Source: Megalopta genalis (lineage: Eukaryota > Arthropoda > Insecta > Hymenoptera > Halictidae). Taken from it: a stretch of 64,000 bases of DNA. Position 1 is the stretch's first letter, and every line of letters begins with the position of its first letter. The position numbers and the translations under genes were made by a program. The notes below the pieces were generated by a model. It searched no databases, was not told the origin of the DNA, and worked only from the letters and a program-made list of their open reading frames with translations. Where the stretch lies: assembly GCF_051020955.1 (NCBI RefSeq), contig NC_135031.1, forward strand, positions 1,919,501 through 1,983,500, in the 5' to 3' direction. Shown piece after piece: positions 35,433-47,317 of the stretch.

Positions 35433-36100
35433 TTTGAAGCGAATCAGTTTGATTCAAGCATTTGCATTAATCTCGAGAAGAACTGAAAGATCAGGTTTGG
35501 CTGGGGCTGTTTGCGTCACAGAAAATGAAAACAAACTTTTGATCTGAATGGACGAATTTCTGATTCTACGCGTTTGACGAGTTCTGTGGAGCACAGCGAT
35601 CGTACGGGAACATCCTCAGAAATTGGTATTTTCACCGCGTTCCTCGAATCATAACTGTTTTCGTCCGCGAGCTTTCGCTAGGTTCGGCCAGGTCCGGTCC
35701 AAATTCACGCTGGTCCGAGTTCGTGACTCATCGTACGGGGGTTTTTATAGGTATGCACAAGGGTGTGTTGTGCCAGCTGACTTTCCAGACAGCGCCGAAT
35801 GCGCACCGAAAAGCGAATCGTTGCGGCGGCGGTTCCCATTCGTGGAAGAATGGCCGCAAAACGGAGCCGAAAGAGCTAAATGTGAACTTTCGGCGCACAG
35901 GTGCGGCACAGAAGGAACTTGGAACTCCGGAAAACGTGACGGAACGCTAAATAGTCGCAGCAGCGCTATTGAATTATTTCTGGATGGAAATTAAACCGTC
36001 CATTCTCTCTCCCTCCCCTCCCCCCACACCCCTCCTCTGAACACGTGTTACGATTTACAGAAGCTCCAGAGAATAATGAAAGCACGTACGTACGAGTACT
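35433..36100. other. GC-rich patch and C-rich tract
   Basis: About 35560-35995 is GC-rich with a 123-codon + frame (35623-35994) that lacks any recognisable content. A pyrimidine tract of mostly C follows at 36001-36035. No promoter motif was assigned. Confidence 0.4.
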
Positions 36101-36119
36101 TTGTCTGTGCGCGTTCCAA

Positions 36120-36740
36120 TTTTAATCAGTGTAACGTTTCGCGATCCATTTCAATGAATAATGAGATCGAAAATGACAAAGTTGTTGCTTGAGCCCATTT
36201 TTTTGTTCAGTTACGTTCCCATTTTAATCAGTGCTATTCAGTCTAGTGAATAACAGAATCGAAAATATCGGAGTTATTGTTTGAAGCACACTTTTCTGGT
36301 TGTTCGTATTTTATTCGGTGCATCATTTTTAATACATCCATCCTAACGAACAACAGGATACAAAATCTAAAGTTGCTGCTTCGAACAGATATTTTCACTC
36401 TTTGCGATTCAGTTTTAACCAATGCATCTTTTTGCAATCCATTTTAGCGAATAACAGGATCGAAAATATCAAAACTCTTGCTTAAAGCACATAGCTTGGT
36501 TATTTATGCTCTAATTTTAATCAGCCATTCTCTCATTCTACACCCATTCCAGCGAATAACGGGATCAAAAAATTGTAACTTCAATCGTATCTTTTTGCAA
36601 CCTTCTGCACCGAATAACAGGATCGTAAAAAGTTGTTGTTTGAAGCACAGTTTTAGACAAAATTCATGGTCTAATCTCGATTAGTATAATCTCTTGTACA
36701 ACGGTACCAACAAAGTCGGGATCAAAAGTAGCAAAGTTGT
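36120..36740. repeat. Diverged tandem repeat, unit about 100 bp
   Basis: The marker word AGCGAATAACAGGATCGAAA or a variant occurs near 36152, 36245, 36347, 36447, 36554, 36611 and 36708 (steps 93, 102, 100, 107, 57, 97). Between markers, a TTGTTGCTTGAAGCACA block and a TTTTAATCAGTGCA block recur. One unit is shortened. The array is old and non-coding. Confidence 0.75.
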
Positions 36741-37157
36741 TGCTAATAAGTTGATAAGCATTCGAATAAATCGCGGAAACATAAGTTTGACGTTTTCCGT
36801 GGTCGTTTCAATCTCGGCGGCAAGAATAAGGCATTGTTAGACTGTTAAGAAACCGTGCTAATATGCAAGAAGAGGCCCGCGACGGATCCGGTATCAAAAT
36901 ACAAACGATATTCTTCCGACTTCTGCTGTCGTATGCCTCTACCGGCTCCGATAACGATAACTTTACGCAAATATTACACCGCCAAACCGTAAAACGTGTT
37001 GTGTTTCGTCTGTGATAAGAAGGCATACCGGTTGGATAAGATTGTACAATATTATGCTCGGCGAATATTACTAGCGGCTATCTTAGAAGGTGCGGTTGTA
37101 TCTCGGCAAAAACGATATTCAACAGTAGAAACAACTGTGCGATTTGCTTAACCGCTT

Positions 37158-37173
37158 CGCTCTCTCGCTCTCT

Positions 37174-37207
<34 letters not shown>
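37158..37207 (+). repeat. CT microsatellite
   Basis: A run of CT dinucleotides interrupted by a C run. It ends about 10 bp before the GC-rich foldback. Confidence 0.9.
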
Positions 37208-37209
<2 letters not shown>

Positions 37210-37218
37210 TCTGTATGG

Positions 37219-37575
37219 CGCGACGCCGATACTGTTTGTATAAGGTCACAGACGAGATATCTCGCGACATAATGCCGCTTGTGCGATGCCACGGACGTGT
37301 TATCTCGCGACGCAATATCGTTCGTGCGGTCTCAAAGACGAGTAAACACGCTTTAATTCGAGAGCTTTAATTCCAAGAAGTTTGGTTCCATTAACACAAC
37401 ATAGGAGCAAGCTCAGTAGCCACAGACGGAGCGAAAACAAGCGCGTGTTTACTCGTCTGCGGCATCGCACGAACGGTACTGCGTCGCGGGATAACAGGTC
37501 TGTGGAATCGCACAAGCGGCATTACGTCGCGAGATATCTCGTCTGTGACTTTATACGTACAGTACCGATGTCGCG
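37219..37575. repeat. GC-rich foldback made of 43-bp repeats
   Basis: The left arm (37219-37351) and right arm (37443-37575) are reverse complements over 133 bp without gaps, about 86% identical by hand count, around a 91-bp loop. Each arm is itself three diverged direct repeats of about 43 bp containing TCGCGAC, a GCTTGTGCGAT-like block and an ACAGACGAG-like block. A further partial unit follows to about 37605. It is rich in CpG in an AT-rich setting. Frames on both strands (37300-37657) come from this structure and are not genes. A transcript would fold into a long double-stranded RNA. Confidence 0.8.
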
Positions 37576-37605
37576 ACATAACACGTTCGTGGGAGCGAAG
37601 CGGCT

Positions 37606-38545
37606 GTTTTTGACGAGTATTCTCGTCATAAAGAAATGGCAATATTTTGTGTTATGATCAGTATACTCGTCATGCCTAAAAATTTGCTGTTTAGATTGCA
37701 ATTTTAGCGAACGCTAGAATATATTCGTAAATAAGTTCTTTTGAATATTTCGAGGTCAAGACGAAATAAAACGAACGAATAAAAAAATATATTGTATAAA
37801 CAATCATTGTGAAAAACTGTATTCAGTGTGTTCCTTATCTTTTTCACACGTCGATTTTTTTGATTGAAAAAGTAATAATTTTGTTGAAATTCCGTATTTT
37901 ATCATGTAGCCGACAGGAAATTGATAAAGTTAAGAAAACATCCTGGAACACCCCATACCCGAACACCAGGGTTAGGTAGTACACTTGTCATCGCTTACTT
38001 TTTGGGACACATTTTAGATATACACTTTTCAAAGTGGTCGCAACAGCTAAGTGATTAATGGTAGTTTCTGTTTTTGTTTGTAATACTTGATTTTCTGTTC
38101 GAATGATACCGTATTGAGGATTCCGGTGAAACGTGTATCGTACTAGTACATTTCCTTGTTACGGACCATAAGCTGAGTCAATGTAAACGAAGAGGAGATA
38201 TCATCTATCCTTTCCGATACCATATCCGATCATTCGTTCTGCGTTTTTCAACCTAAACGTTCGGTTTATCTTAGGCCAAACTGGGTTTGTGTTTGCATTG
38301 CTGCTCCAATTGATTTACCCGCTGATTTCCTCGTTAACTATCTTCGAGTCGATTCGATATCTGATGAAGAAGGAACAGATAAAATGTAACGCTTCAGTGA
38401 GCTCAATCGTTATCTTCTTCGTATGTACGGATTCGTGATTAACAACTTTCCTATTGTTTACTTTTGGGAAAGAAATTTCTGTTCCTTGACTTTTAAAGGT
38501 CTCGCTATTTCTTAACACTCTTCTTTCACATTTTTAATAAGTATA
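37606..38545. other. Non-coding stretch
   Basis: No supported gene or repeat. Confidence 0.45.
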
Positions 38546-38703
38546 TAGACTGCGGATTATTGTGCAAAATAGAAATTGTCTATCTGAATTGCACCAAACT
38601 GGAATAATAAAAACTTTGATTTCCTGTCTCAATAAGTTTAAGATGTCAAAGACGATGTAACAATACTTTTTCTCTATCGTTTTTTGTGTTTTATAATTTT
38701 ATA
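38546..38703 (-). mobile_element. Family 1 MITE copy, reverse orientation
   Basis: The left side reads AGACTGCGGATTATTGTGCA, then AAATAGAAATTGTCTATC and TGAATTGCACCAAACTGGAA, which is the reverse of the right terminus seen at 10197. The other end, TTTTATAATTTTATAG, is worn. Similar blocks follow the ends at 61680 and 63943. Confidence 0.6.
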
Positions 38704-39011
38704 GAGCGAGTTTCTCTCCCTCTCTCTCTCATATACAGGGTGTCGGTAACTATAAAGGTGAGCCGCGACGCTCGAACAATCGAGACTCAGTATTCTTATA
38801 CCGATTGGTTAGAATTCTGATCCAGCGACATTTAAGGAGAAATTACAGTATTTATATTAATGTACACCGGCATGCTGGCCGCTGCCTTTTTTTTGTCGAC
38901 TGCCCCGAGTTTCTATGAAAACGAGTCGAACAATCGCGACTTAGTATTCTCAGATCTGCCGGTTTCTATTTAGACCTCCGAATATTTCTGGGAGAAATTA
39001 CTGCATTGGAA
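38704..39011 (+). mobile_element. Two diverged right halves of family 2 elements
   Basis: The first piece (about 38736-38852) runs from GGTGTCGGTAACTATAAAGG through GAGCCGCGACGCTCGAACAA to GGAGAAATTACAGTA. The second (about 38898-39006) runs from AACGAGTCGAACAATCGCGA to GGGAGAAATTACTGCA. Both resemble the right half of family 2 but with altered sequence, so they may form a subfamily with the copy at 40197. Confidence 0.5.
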
Positions 39012-40196
39012 ATCGTTTGCTATGACTTTTCCACTTTTTGAACTAAGAAATTTATTCAGGCTGATTTGTTCCCAGTTATACAATTTTTTGCTAATTAAAA
39101 CATTTATCAACGGTGGAAATACGTACATGGTAAATGATCCGGTTTCCATTGAGAATTTTAAATTTTGTCTAACATGGTTTTTGCAGTAGCTTCATCTGTC
39201 ATTATCACGATGAAAGAAAACGTCTTTACGATTTACTATTAACTATTAGCTATTTGTTAATTGTAAAATAACTAATTTGTTAATTATAATAGCTATTTCT
39301 CTACTGAAACTATATATAGTCTATAAATATCTACTGTTATTGCATGATTTTGTTGTAGGTGTTTATAATGCATTATACCTCTGCTATCCCAACAGAGACA
39401 TAATAACACCTTTCAAAGGCGAAGTTCTAATTTAGGGCACGATAAAGGTGTTTGATCGGGTGGTAGCTACTGTTGTCTACCTTTAGGATCGCTTTATAAG
39501 ATCCACCTATAGTCTCCGCTAACAAACCGATCGAGAAATGGATCAATGTTTCACAATGAAATGCAAATGTTCATCCTCCGAATGCAGTTCGACATGGACA
39601 GGTAATGCGGAGCCCATTTTCCAAGTTCAGAAGTTTTTCCAATTCAGCGCAACTATCGATGTAGTACGGTGCTTCTGCTCCTATGTTGTAGTCTATTTGC
39701 TACTACCTGGTCTATGTGTTACTTCCTCGGCAGTTAAACGAGGTTCTGCTTCGATTGCAGCCTTTCATGCTTCGACATCGAACGTTATAAATCGAAGTAA
39801 TCTATTTAGTGGAACAAAAATTGAAGAGTTAAGATCTTCTGACCTTCTTGCACCGTGCAGATCTTAATCAAACTTCGTGCATTGCGAATATATTAACGCA
39901 AGAATTCGTTTCAAAATCTGGTCAATTAATTCTGTCTCCTGTTTCTGATAGTGCACTGAAACTGTTTGGGAACAAATGAAGCGGTTGCCATCGATACATC
40001 AGTTGATCACGATAAGCATTGTTCATTTAACGCTAGATCATTGAATTCAATTTATCGTCACTATTATTCGATTGGTACATAAGCGACAAGCATATTCATT
40101 TAATCCTAGACCACTACATTCAACTTACCAAATTTTCATTATTGGCTCAGATTAAAAAAGTGAAGAAACGAGTTTTTTATATTGTTTTTATTCCAG
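39012..40196. other. Non-coding stretch with a weak exon-like frame
   Basis: A + frame from ATG 39538 begins MDQCFTMKCKCSSSECSS and meets a donor-like GTAATG at 39602. It continues without splicing to 39867. The cysteine-rich start is curious, but no promoter or family supports it. The rest is AT-rich. Confidence 0.25.
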
Positions 40197-40622
40197 GTAC
40201 AGTAATTTCTCCCAGAAATGGTCGGACGTCGGAATTGAAACCGGAAAATCTGAGAATACTATGTCGCGATTCGTCGGGCCTCGCAGCTCGTTTTTATAGA
40301 AACTAATACTAAGAAACCTTAACTTCTTCACTTCTAATTTTTTGCCACGATTCGAAGGCAATTCGGAGGCCACATGCCACGATTCGAAGGCAATTCAGAG
40401 GCCACATGTCACGATTCGGAGGCAATTCGGAAGCCACATGATACGATTCGACGGTCACGTACCTTGTATTTCCGCGGTTTTTCTTATCTGACTCACACCC
40501 AAACAGTCCATTTTGCGTTGTTTTCCGGGAAGTCCATCGACCCTTAGCATCGACGTAGCAATAAATTACGGGGAAATTCGCAGCAATCCGAAATTTGGCA
40601 CTTCCAGGAGAAATTACTGTAA
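40197..40622. mobile_element. Family 2-like element with inner 32-bp tandem repeat
   Basis: The left end TACAGTAATTTCTCCCAGAA is the near complement of the right end, CTTCCAGGAGAAATTACTGTA. Inside, a 32-bp unit beginning GCCACGATTCGAAGGCAATT repeats at 40344, 40376, 40408 and 40440, the last copy partial. The first two units are almost identical. The inner array is what makes this copy about 426 bp long. Confidence 0.65.
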
Positions 40623-40789
40623 TGGTAAAATTAAAAAGAAAAGTATTTTAATCATTTTGTACAATGAATATAGTTCTTGTAACATTTACAACAAAATATT
40701 CAAGTCGTTTAGATCAGTATTAAAGAAGTTATACGGTGTGCGGACAATAGACCTCTGGAAAATTGAAACTCAGCAAAATTGTACGGTGC

Positions 40790-41300
40790 ATTAGAAGGTG
40801 AAACTTCGAAAAGCCCATACCCGCGCCCAGGACGGCGACGCTGAAAGCATCGACGAGTCTGAGGGTGTTTCCGCACGGCTGGCTGAGAGCAGCCGTGACT
40901 CCCGAGTCTCCGTCGTTATCAGGGGCCGAATCCAAACAAATGTTAAGTACGTGTCAAGCTGGAACAGACGGGAGATCCATTTTGCAGGGCTCGTCCTCGT
41001 CGGAGACAGTCTCAGCCACCTTTGTGGTATAAATACACGGCGGCGCGGCGGAACGAACGAGCTTTTACCGCGAAGTGAATGGGTTACTCCCCTTCCGGTT
41101 TCGATCCCTTCTGGTCTAATGCAAGCTAATCGAGAGAGATCGCTTTAGCAGCGTCCAACGACTTATCCGGCATCGAATCTTCACGGCAGAGTCGTTGTTT
41201 TGCATTAATTATTGCTCGGCTTGTTGTTCCTACGCCCTGCCTCCCGATAATCGTCGCTCGTTTTCCGACGTTGAATCTAATTAATCCTGCATAACAAAGG
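40790..41300 (+). promoter_or_regulatory. GC-rich island with a TATA box
   Basis: A canonical TATAAATA lies at 41028-41035, followed by a GC-rich stretch in which transcription might start near 41060, though no TCAGT initiator is there. The island also carries a 116-codon + frame (40798-41148) and an opposing frame, neither recognisable. A promoter is possible, but a TATA word alone in a 64-kb AT-rich window is weak evidence. Confidence 0.3.
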
Positions 41301-41602
41301 AGGCCGTCTTGTCGCAGCGTGACCACCGGCTCTTCCTACACACGTATAAGTGACAAAAGTACAGAATTTCGGAAACGTTCTTTTCGGCGAAATACATATT
41401 CTTTTGGTAAAATGGTGAGCGAGACAAACATTTACGCGTAATGAAAACCAGACATTTCATATGCACCAACTTGATATGCTACGAAAGGCTAATAAAATTA
41501 AACGTTATTAGTAGTAATAATGTATACAAAAGATCGGTAGAAATAGTGTTGAGAAAGACTTTATGATATACTATATGTATAGTAAATTTTGTTGCATCTT
41601 AA

Positions 41603-41878
41603 CACTATGCCGTCCGCAGATCTTAGATATGATTCTTTTGTTTGACGCCGGCATAAAAGCTTGGAAATCTTAGATTAAAAAAAAAATGTCGAAGATGGCG
41701 GTAATATAAATTCTTAAAATTACGATATGTCATCCAAGAATTTTCGTACTTAATTCTTAATTAAATAAGCGTAATGCTATAGTTAGTTTGTTGCCTTTTA
41801 ACACCCAAGAAATATAGTTGAAATGTTATTTCAGTTTTTTAAAATGGCACCAGCGTGGTGCCGCCGGACGGCATAGTG
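41603..41878. mobile_element. Family 5 piggyBac-like MITE, copy 1
   Basis: The element is bounded on both sides by TTAA (41599-41602 and 41879-41882), the target duplicated by piggyBac transposases. Its ends CACTATGCCGTCCG and CGGACGGCATAGTG are exact complements. The right end carries an inner palindrome, GGCACCAGCGTGGTGCC. The 276 bp contain no transposase. Confidence 0.85.
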
Positions 41879-41882
41879 TTAA

Positions 41883-42485
41883 AAGACTGTACCTTAAAAT
41901 AAAACTGACACAATTAAAAAAAAAAGTATTCGAAAACAATGGTTTTTGATATTGCGAGTATTGTGATATTGCGATGAATGCGAGTATTTTTGTCCCGGTA
42001 GAGAGAACCTGTGTTGCGATATAGGGTCCGTCTCTCGCCGAGTTAAAAAAGTTATACTGTTTGAAAAGCTGTACGAATAACAATGCGAGTCACTGTACTT
42101 CGGCCACCAGATGCAGAAATGCCGCGTATGCGTATATCGCGATGCGTTGTCGCGTGCGCATCGACCCTCTCTCGCCCGGCACGGCGGTGGCTCAAACCGA
42201 GGAATTCGGTGGTATTTCGTCGGAACTAGGTCAACTTTTCCGATGTAGTACACTGTGTCTATACCGTTCCCTAAGGCTCCTTTAGTCTAGAAAATGAAAG
42301 CTTACAAATTTTAACAGAACGAACAGTTTAGGTAGGGAAAGCTTTCTTTCTCAGAAGAATCCCCATGATCAGGTTTACAAAATTGATAAGCTTGCAAAGA
42401 TTGTTTTACGGGTAAACGAAACGATGCAACTTTTTCAAGCGACGTACATTTAACTTTCATATTCTCAACTCTTATTTGTCGAGAA
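41883..42485. other. Non-coding stretch with GC patch
   Basis: About 42000-42260 is GC-rich with opposing frames and no domain. Confidence 0.4.
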
Positions 42486-42492
42486 TTATTAA

Positions 42493-42700
42493 TAGACTGC
42501 GGATTTTATGCACTTTTGATAAAAACGACTACATATATGTATTCATCTTTTTGTAGATAAAATTCAGTTATTTGTAATTATTTCTAATAAAATTGATATT
42601 ATATTTAAAATTACGTGACATTTTGTGAATCATTATTGAAGATTTATGAACATTTATTGTTTGCAATGAAATCTGTATCTTTAAATAACTAAGTAGATGC
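42493..42700 (+). mobile_element. Family 1 MITE copy, left end clear
   Basis: TAGACTGCGGATTTTATGCA then CTTTTGATAAAAACGAC is an almost ideal left terminus. The right end is not well kept and the border at about 42700 is a guess from the family length. Confidence 0.5.
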
Positions 42701-43684
42701 ACAAATTCATATTAAATTTATAAATTGAATAAAAGACGGTCAATTTTGGTTATTGCGAGAGTGTTAATGTTATTTGAAGAAAGTGAATTTGATGTACGAA
42801 AGGATAAATAAAACTTGTGAAAGGCTTAGTTTGCAGTGGAAAAAGGTGAATACCATCTATAGGTAAATAAATGAATTTGATTTGCGAAAAAAGAATGAAC
42901 ATAAACTACAATCGGATTAATTTGGAGTGGAAAATGGTAACATCAAATGTCGATAAAAATTGTTCACGAACATATATCTGTCCTATAAGTCGAACGCGTA
43001 GCTTGCTTTGAAAGAAGAAAATCTTAAAGATCGCGTATCCATTTTCGGGAAAGTTTGATCGAACGAGTTGCATTAAGCGAGCACTACTGTGTCTATGCAT
43101 CGCATGCAATTGCACTTCACAGTGATGTAATATGAAATTCAGGGCATTGACTCATCGATAGAAACATATCGACCCGGATGAATCGTTGGCGGAGATTTGT
43201 CGGATAAAATCGAGCGGCTGGCGATATTGATCAGGTTGAGCCCGAACCATGACACGTGCTCTATAAATCATCTCCGGTGTGCTCTCCCATCTCGAGATTT
43301 CAATTATCGATCCAGATATATGTATCGCGTTACCGGCGAAATAATTCTATGCAGGATCTGCATGCTAGAAAGATAGCGCACGCACGCATGCTATCTTCGA
43401 CTTCTCTCGTTGCGATCTAGACGCTATGAAAAGTTGCGAACGGTGTATAAAACCTGATACGTAACTTAGATTGACACTAGTTCGACCGGTGCTATCGGAA
43501 GAAATACAGGGTGGCCCATAAATCACTGATACATAAACCACTTTGACTGCTAATCCGACAACATCGATACCACCGAGCAATTTATTTAACAGTAAATCGT
43601 ACCGGTCAAAATGACCGGTTTCACAATTTTTAATATCGAATGATTAAAATTGCGAAGACTCTTTCGTGGGAAGGATTCAATGTA
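42701..43684. other. Non-coding stretch
   Basis: No gene. A small inverted repeat, GCATGCTAGAAAGATAGC with GCATGCTATCTT, lies near 43360-43398. An isolated ATACAGGGTGGCCCATAAA at about 43505 resembles a transposon end without a partner. Confidence 0.4.
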
Positions 43685-43924
43685 TAGTGGCTCACAAAAG
43701 TGTTCGCACACCTTTTGTTAGAGGCTCAGATAAAAAAGTTAAAAAAAACGAGGGTTTTTTTTTTTTGTCATCCCAAGTAATAGCAGAATTTTAAAAAGGC
43801 ATTTTAATCATCGTCTAGTAGATTAGTATCTCTATCATATAAAAAAGATTAAAGTCGTTTAGTTAAATTTTAAAAAAGTTATTACGTTTTAGAAGGTGTA
43901 CGCGAACACTTTTGTGGGTCACTG
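43685..43924. mobile_element. Family 4 Tc1/mariner-like MITE, shorter copy
   Basis: The ends TAGTGGCTCACAAAAGTG and CACTTTTGTGGGTCACTG are near complements, and the inner words CTAGTAGATTAGTATCTC and AAAAAGTTATTACGTTTT match the copy at 21285. It is about 240 bp, so roughly 130 bp of the longer copy is lost. No transposase. Confidence 0.75.
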
Positions 43925-44357
43925 TACATATTTCTTACAATCTCCAACCCGGAAATTCAGAAAGCTCTGCAACTTTGGTGATATGTAAAGTATACGTAGA
44001 TATACATATATTACGCAATTTATTTTTCTTACGTAAATTCACATTAAGGAGTGGAGATTAACTTCCAAATTTTATTGCTATAATTTGCAAACTGTACATG
44101 ATAGAAACAAGTCTTCAAACAGAAGTTATTTGTTTTACCCAAATTTATCACGCTGTCCAAATCTACCATATGTTTAATAGTAAAATGCATGGAAGAAAAC
44201 AGGAACCGAAATAAGAAAAAAAACTAATGAAATGGATACCGACATTAGTCCAAGATATAATTAAAAAACACGGTGGGTATATCGGCAAAAAGAAAATTTA
44301 ATTTTCTTTTATAAAATTTACGTTATTTTTATTATAATGTAAAGTATATATATATAC
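43925..44357. other. AT-rich non-coding stretch
   Basis: Nothing supported. Confidence 0.45.
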
Positions 44358-44476
44358 AAAATAAATTTGAAAAAAAAACAAAAAATTGTTATAATTTCTT
44401 ATATATATAAGAATTATATAAATTTAACAATTTAATTTAATTATAACAATTTTTTGTTCTTTTTTCAAATTTATTT
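44358..44476. repeat. AT-rich hairpin with 38-bp arms
   Basis: The left arm (44358-44396, with AAATAAATTTGAAAAAAAAA and CAAAAAATTGTTATAATT) pairs with the right arm (44439-44476) nearly perfectly. The 42-bp centre holds a second small palindrome, CTTATATATATAAG. It may be a tiny foldback element. Confidence 0.75.
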
Positions 44477-45549
44477 AATTTTCTGTACGTATCCTACTAC
44501 TTTTGGAGGGTGTACAGGTTTAAATATTGTTGGATTTAATGACAATAGTATTTCTTAAGAGAATAGTATTATAGAAAACGTTCCTAGTTATAATAAAGAA
44601 ATGAAAATTGAGAAGTGAATATGTACGATACCGAATGCTGTTTCAAACCTTTTGCCTCCTGCCAATCCTGGTCAAATCTGGTACACTGAATATACTATCA
44701 TCAAATGCATTTTTTAATAGAGTGATGCCGCAGTGAACGTGTTAAAAGGCGAATAACTCGTATCATCCATTCGCAATCTGTATTCATATTCGTATCCGTA
44801 CGAAGTACGTTAAATGGAACTCCGTTTAATTCAGGAACGGAGAAAATAATTAGTTCTTATATTACGTTTCTTATTTAATGGTAGAACGATTCTTTTCGAA
44901 TGAAACCACCGTAGCGATAATGTCTGGTTCTCGAAATAAAAATCCGTCTTCGTTCCACTTATTTGTGCGACACTCGTTCGTTAGACATTCCAGAAAGGAA
45001 ATAGGTCAAGTTGTATAACATAGCAATCATGAACGTTACGAGGCGTTGCCTTCTGTTAAGAAATCCAGAAGACACAGTTCTTCACCGCGGAGTATGAAGT
45101 CGCCGGTCGTTAACCCGTTGTAATTAACGAAGAACCAGCCATGGTCAGACGGTTCGGACTTTAAACGATCATTGCGTTCGACGAAGAAGGAGAACGAGAA
45201 TCACAGATACGATCAGCTAGAGTTTCCGGTCATTTGTCGGCGATCGCTTCTTTCTTCCACGACCATCTTTTCTCTTTCGAAGAGAATTATCCTGCCCGGC
45301 TTCGACGATGTCGCGAATATTCGCCAAAAGAAAAGAAAAAAGTGCTGATCCTGGTCGCGAATTAAGCGTTTGTGTCGCTGTAAAGTTATAAGACTTTTGC
45401 GATTACCTCAATGGAGGCAGATATTCTCAAGATATGTATCCACATTGCGACGATTTATTTCAAAAGTGGTCGATTCTTAATTTCCAGCTTAATTACCGCA
45501 GAAACTAACTGGTTTTTAATCGCGCGACTTAAGAAGACTAAGATCGCTT
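44477..45549. other. Non-coding stretch
   Basis: About 44990-45370 is GC-moderate and single-copy in this window. No gene signal. Confidence 0.4.
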
Positions 45550-45760
45550 TTGAAATAACATTACTTGAAATATTTCAAATAACATGTTATTTTGTTTCAG
45601 AATTATTTGAAATAATGATGAAATTAAATTTAATGTTTAGGGCTGTTTTACACCGTTCACTATTATTTTTAGCATTATCTCTTTTGACCATGGATCGATA
45701 TTATTTTTATTTTCAAATAACGGTCTCAAATAAATTATTTCAAATAGTGTTGGATACCGG
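45550..45760. repeat. ATTTGAAATAA-type repeat
   Basis: Words such as TTGAAATATTTCAAATAACA and TTATTTGAAATAATGATG recur and match the palindromic stretch at 33303-33540. A 117-codon frame across it (45411-45764) is considered accidental. Confidence 0.5.
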
Positions 45761-46250
45761 ATGAATTGAATCAGAAAATGATTTATATTATACGATTGCT
45801 TTATTTCACGTTTACAATACTTCTCGGTTCACGACAATAGCTTCGGGATCACAACACGGCGTGTAGACTGTATTTCAAATTTCAGCTCTGAAAGGTTCAG
45901 CCCTTAATAATGGGCTTGATCATATTCTATCATGTTTTTAAATACTTGAACTATCGAACCAGTCGAAATCACTGTTTTTTTTTTATACAATTTTCGATAT
46001 TATAAAACAGTTTCTGCAAGAAATTATTAGATACTATTCTTTATCCAAGGATATATACGTTATGATAGAAGTCGTACAAAGTTTAAGTACATCAAATATT
46101 CTTATTATTACAAAATAATATACACTAGTTGCGACTAGAGCTCGGTAGTTACAGTGTTAAAATCCTTCTTAAAATTTAACTTGTAATCATCTTCGTATTA
46201 CATACTTCGTATTAATAACTAAAATATGTGTACTCTTAAACGTCAATATA
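45761..46250. other. AT-rich non-coding stretch
   Basis: Nothing supported. Confidence 0.45.
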
Positions 46251-46615
46251 CAGGGTGTCCCAAAAATATCTCGCAATCCGGAAATGGCGGGTTCCTCGGA
46301 TCATTTGAAGCAACTTCTTTCTTTACAAAAATTTTCTCCGAGGCACCATTAACGAGTTATTAACGAAAAACAGTGACCAATAAGAATCGAGTACGGCTGA
46401 CGCGAGGCGGCTCAGCCAACCAGCGCATGAAGCCTAGTTCTCCTCATTGGCTCGGTCGCTTCACGCAAGCTAATCTCGCCTCTCATTGGTCACTGCTTTT
46501 CGTTAATAACTCGTTAACGGTGCCTCGGAGAAAATTTTTGTGAAGGAAAAAGTTGCTTCAAATAAACTGAGGAACCCGCCACTTTCGGATTGCGAGACAT
46601 TTTTGGGACACCCTG
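46251..46615. mobile_element. Family 3 long-armed MITE, copy 1
   Basis: It starts CAGGGTGTCCCAAAAATATC and ends with the complement, GACATTTTTGGGACACCCTG. The arms extend about 150 bp: TTCTCCGAGGCACC pairs with GGTGCCTCGGAGAA, and GACCAATAAGA with CTCATTGGTC. Flanks are TATA/TA. It has 365 bp and no coding. Copy 2 is at 48964. Confidence 0.85.
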
Positions 46616-47317
46616 TATATGTATAGAACAAACTGGTATTTTAATGTTCTGCAACGCGTAATTTAATCAAATGTTTTAAACTTCAATTTCAAAATTTGAA
46701 CTTTGTAACGTTATACTTAATTACAGAGTTATCTGATGAATGTAATATTTCGGTTATCGAAGTTTCGAGGGGTCATCACATCGCAGGAAGAATATTTGGG
46801 TTTTTCCCAAAAATTAAAGTTGAGAAATTCATTTTCGGCCAAAAATTATCACGTTCCAGGCCGCTGTGCTGCGTTGCACTATATGTCTTCGATTTTCCTA
46901 AAAAATAAGCTGCCGCTGCCGTAGAAATTATTTATACACGTAGATACGCGAGTAGAGGGAAGTCCAAAAGTTTTTCGAGAAGGAAATTACAAGGACTTCC
47001 GATAATTCGCATGATCTGCGAGAAAAGTCGGTCTCGGCTCGTGATCGGTTAGGATGACTGCGTTTTACGGTGCACGATGAACCGTACGGAATCTCTGGCG
47101 TTCCCTGCAGTAGTTCGACGAGAGGAAAGTAGAAAGTCGCAGGCCAGATGCCATATTTACAGGTTTTACGCGTTAATCGGACGTGAAACGCGGCGACGCA
47201 CTCGCGATTCACCTGGCTGAATTGATACCGCCGACTCTCATTACCGCGTTACGCCTGCATCTCGACTCGGCTCTTGCGTTCATGGTTCGAGCATAGTCCC
47301 GCTATAGGTTCCATGTA
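46616..47317. other. Non-coding stretch
   Basis: Moderate GC at about 46960-47300. Frames are short and unrecognised. Confidence 0.4.

Noticed and set aside
37300..37657. Several ORFs on both strands
   Set aside because: All are read from the 43-bp repeats and arms of the GC-rich foldback.
40798..41148. 116-codon + ORF and opposing frame next to a TATA box
   Set aside because: The ORF starts upstream of the TATA word and overlaps it, so the two cannot form a simple gene. No domain was seen.
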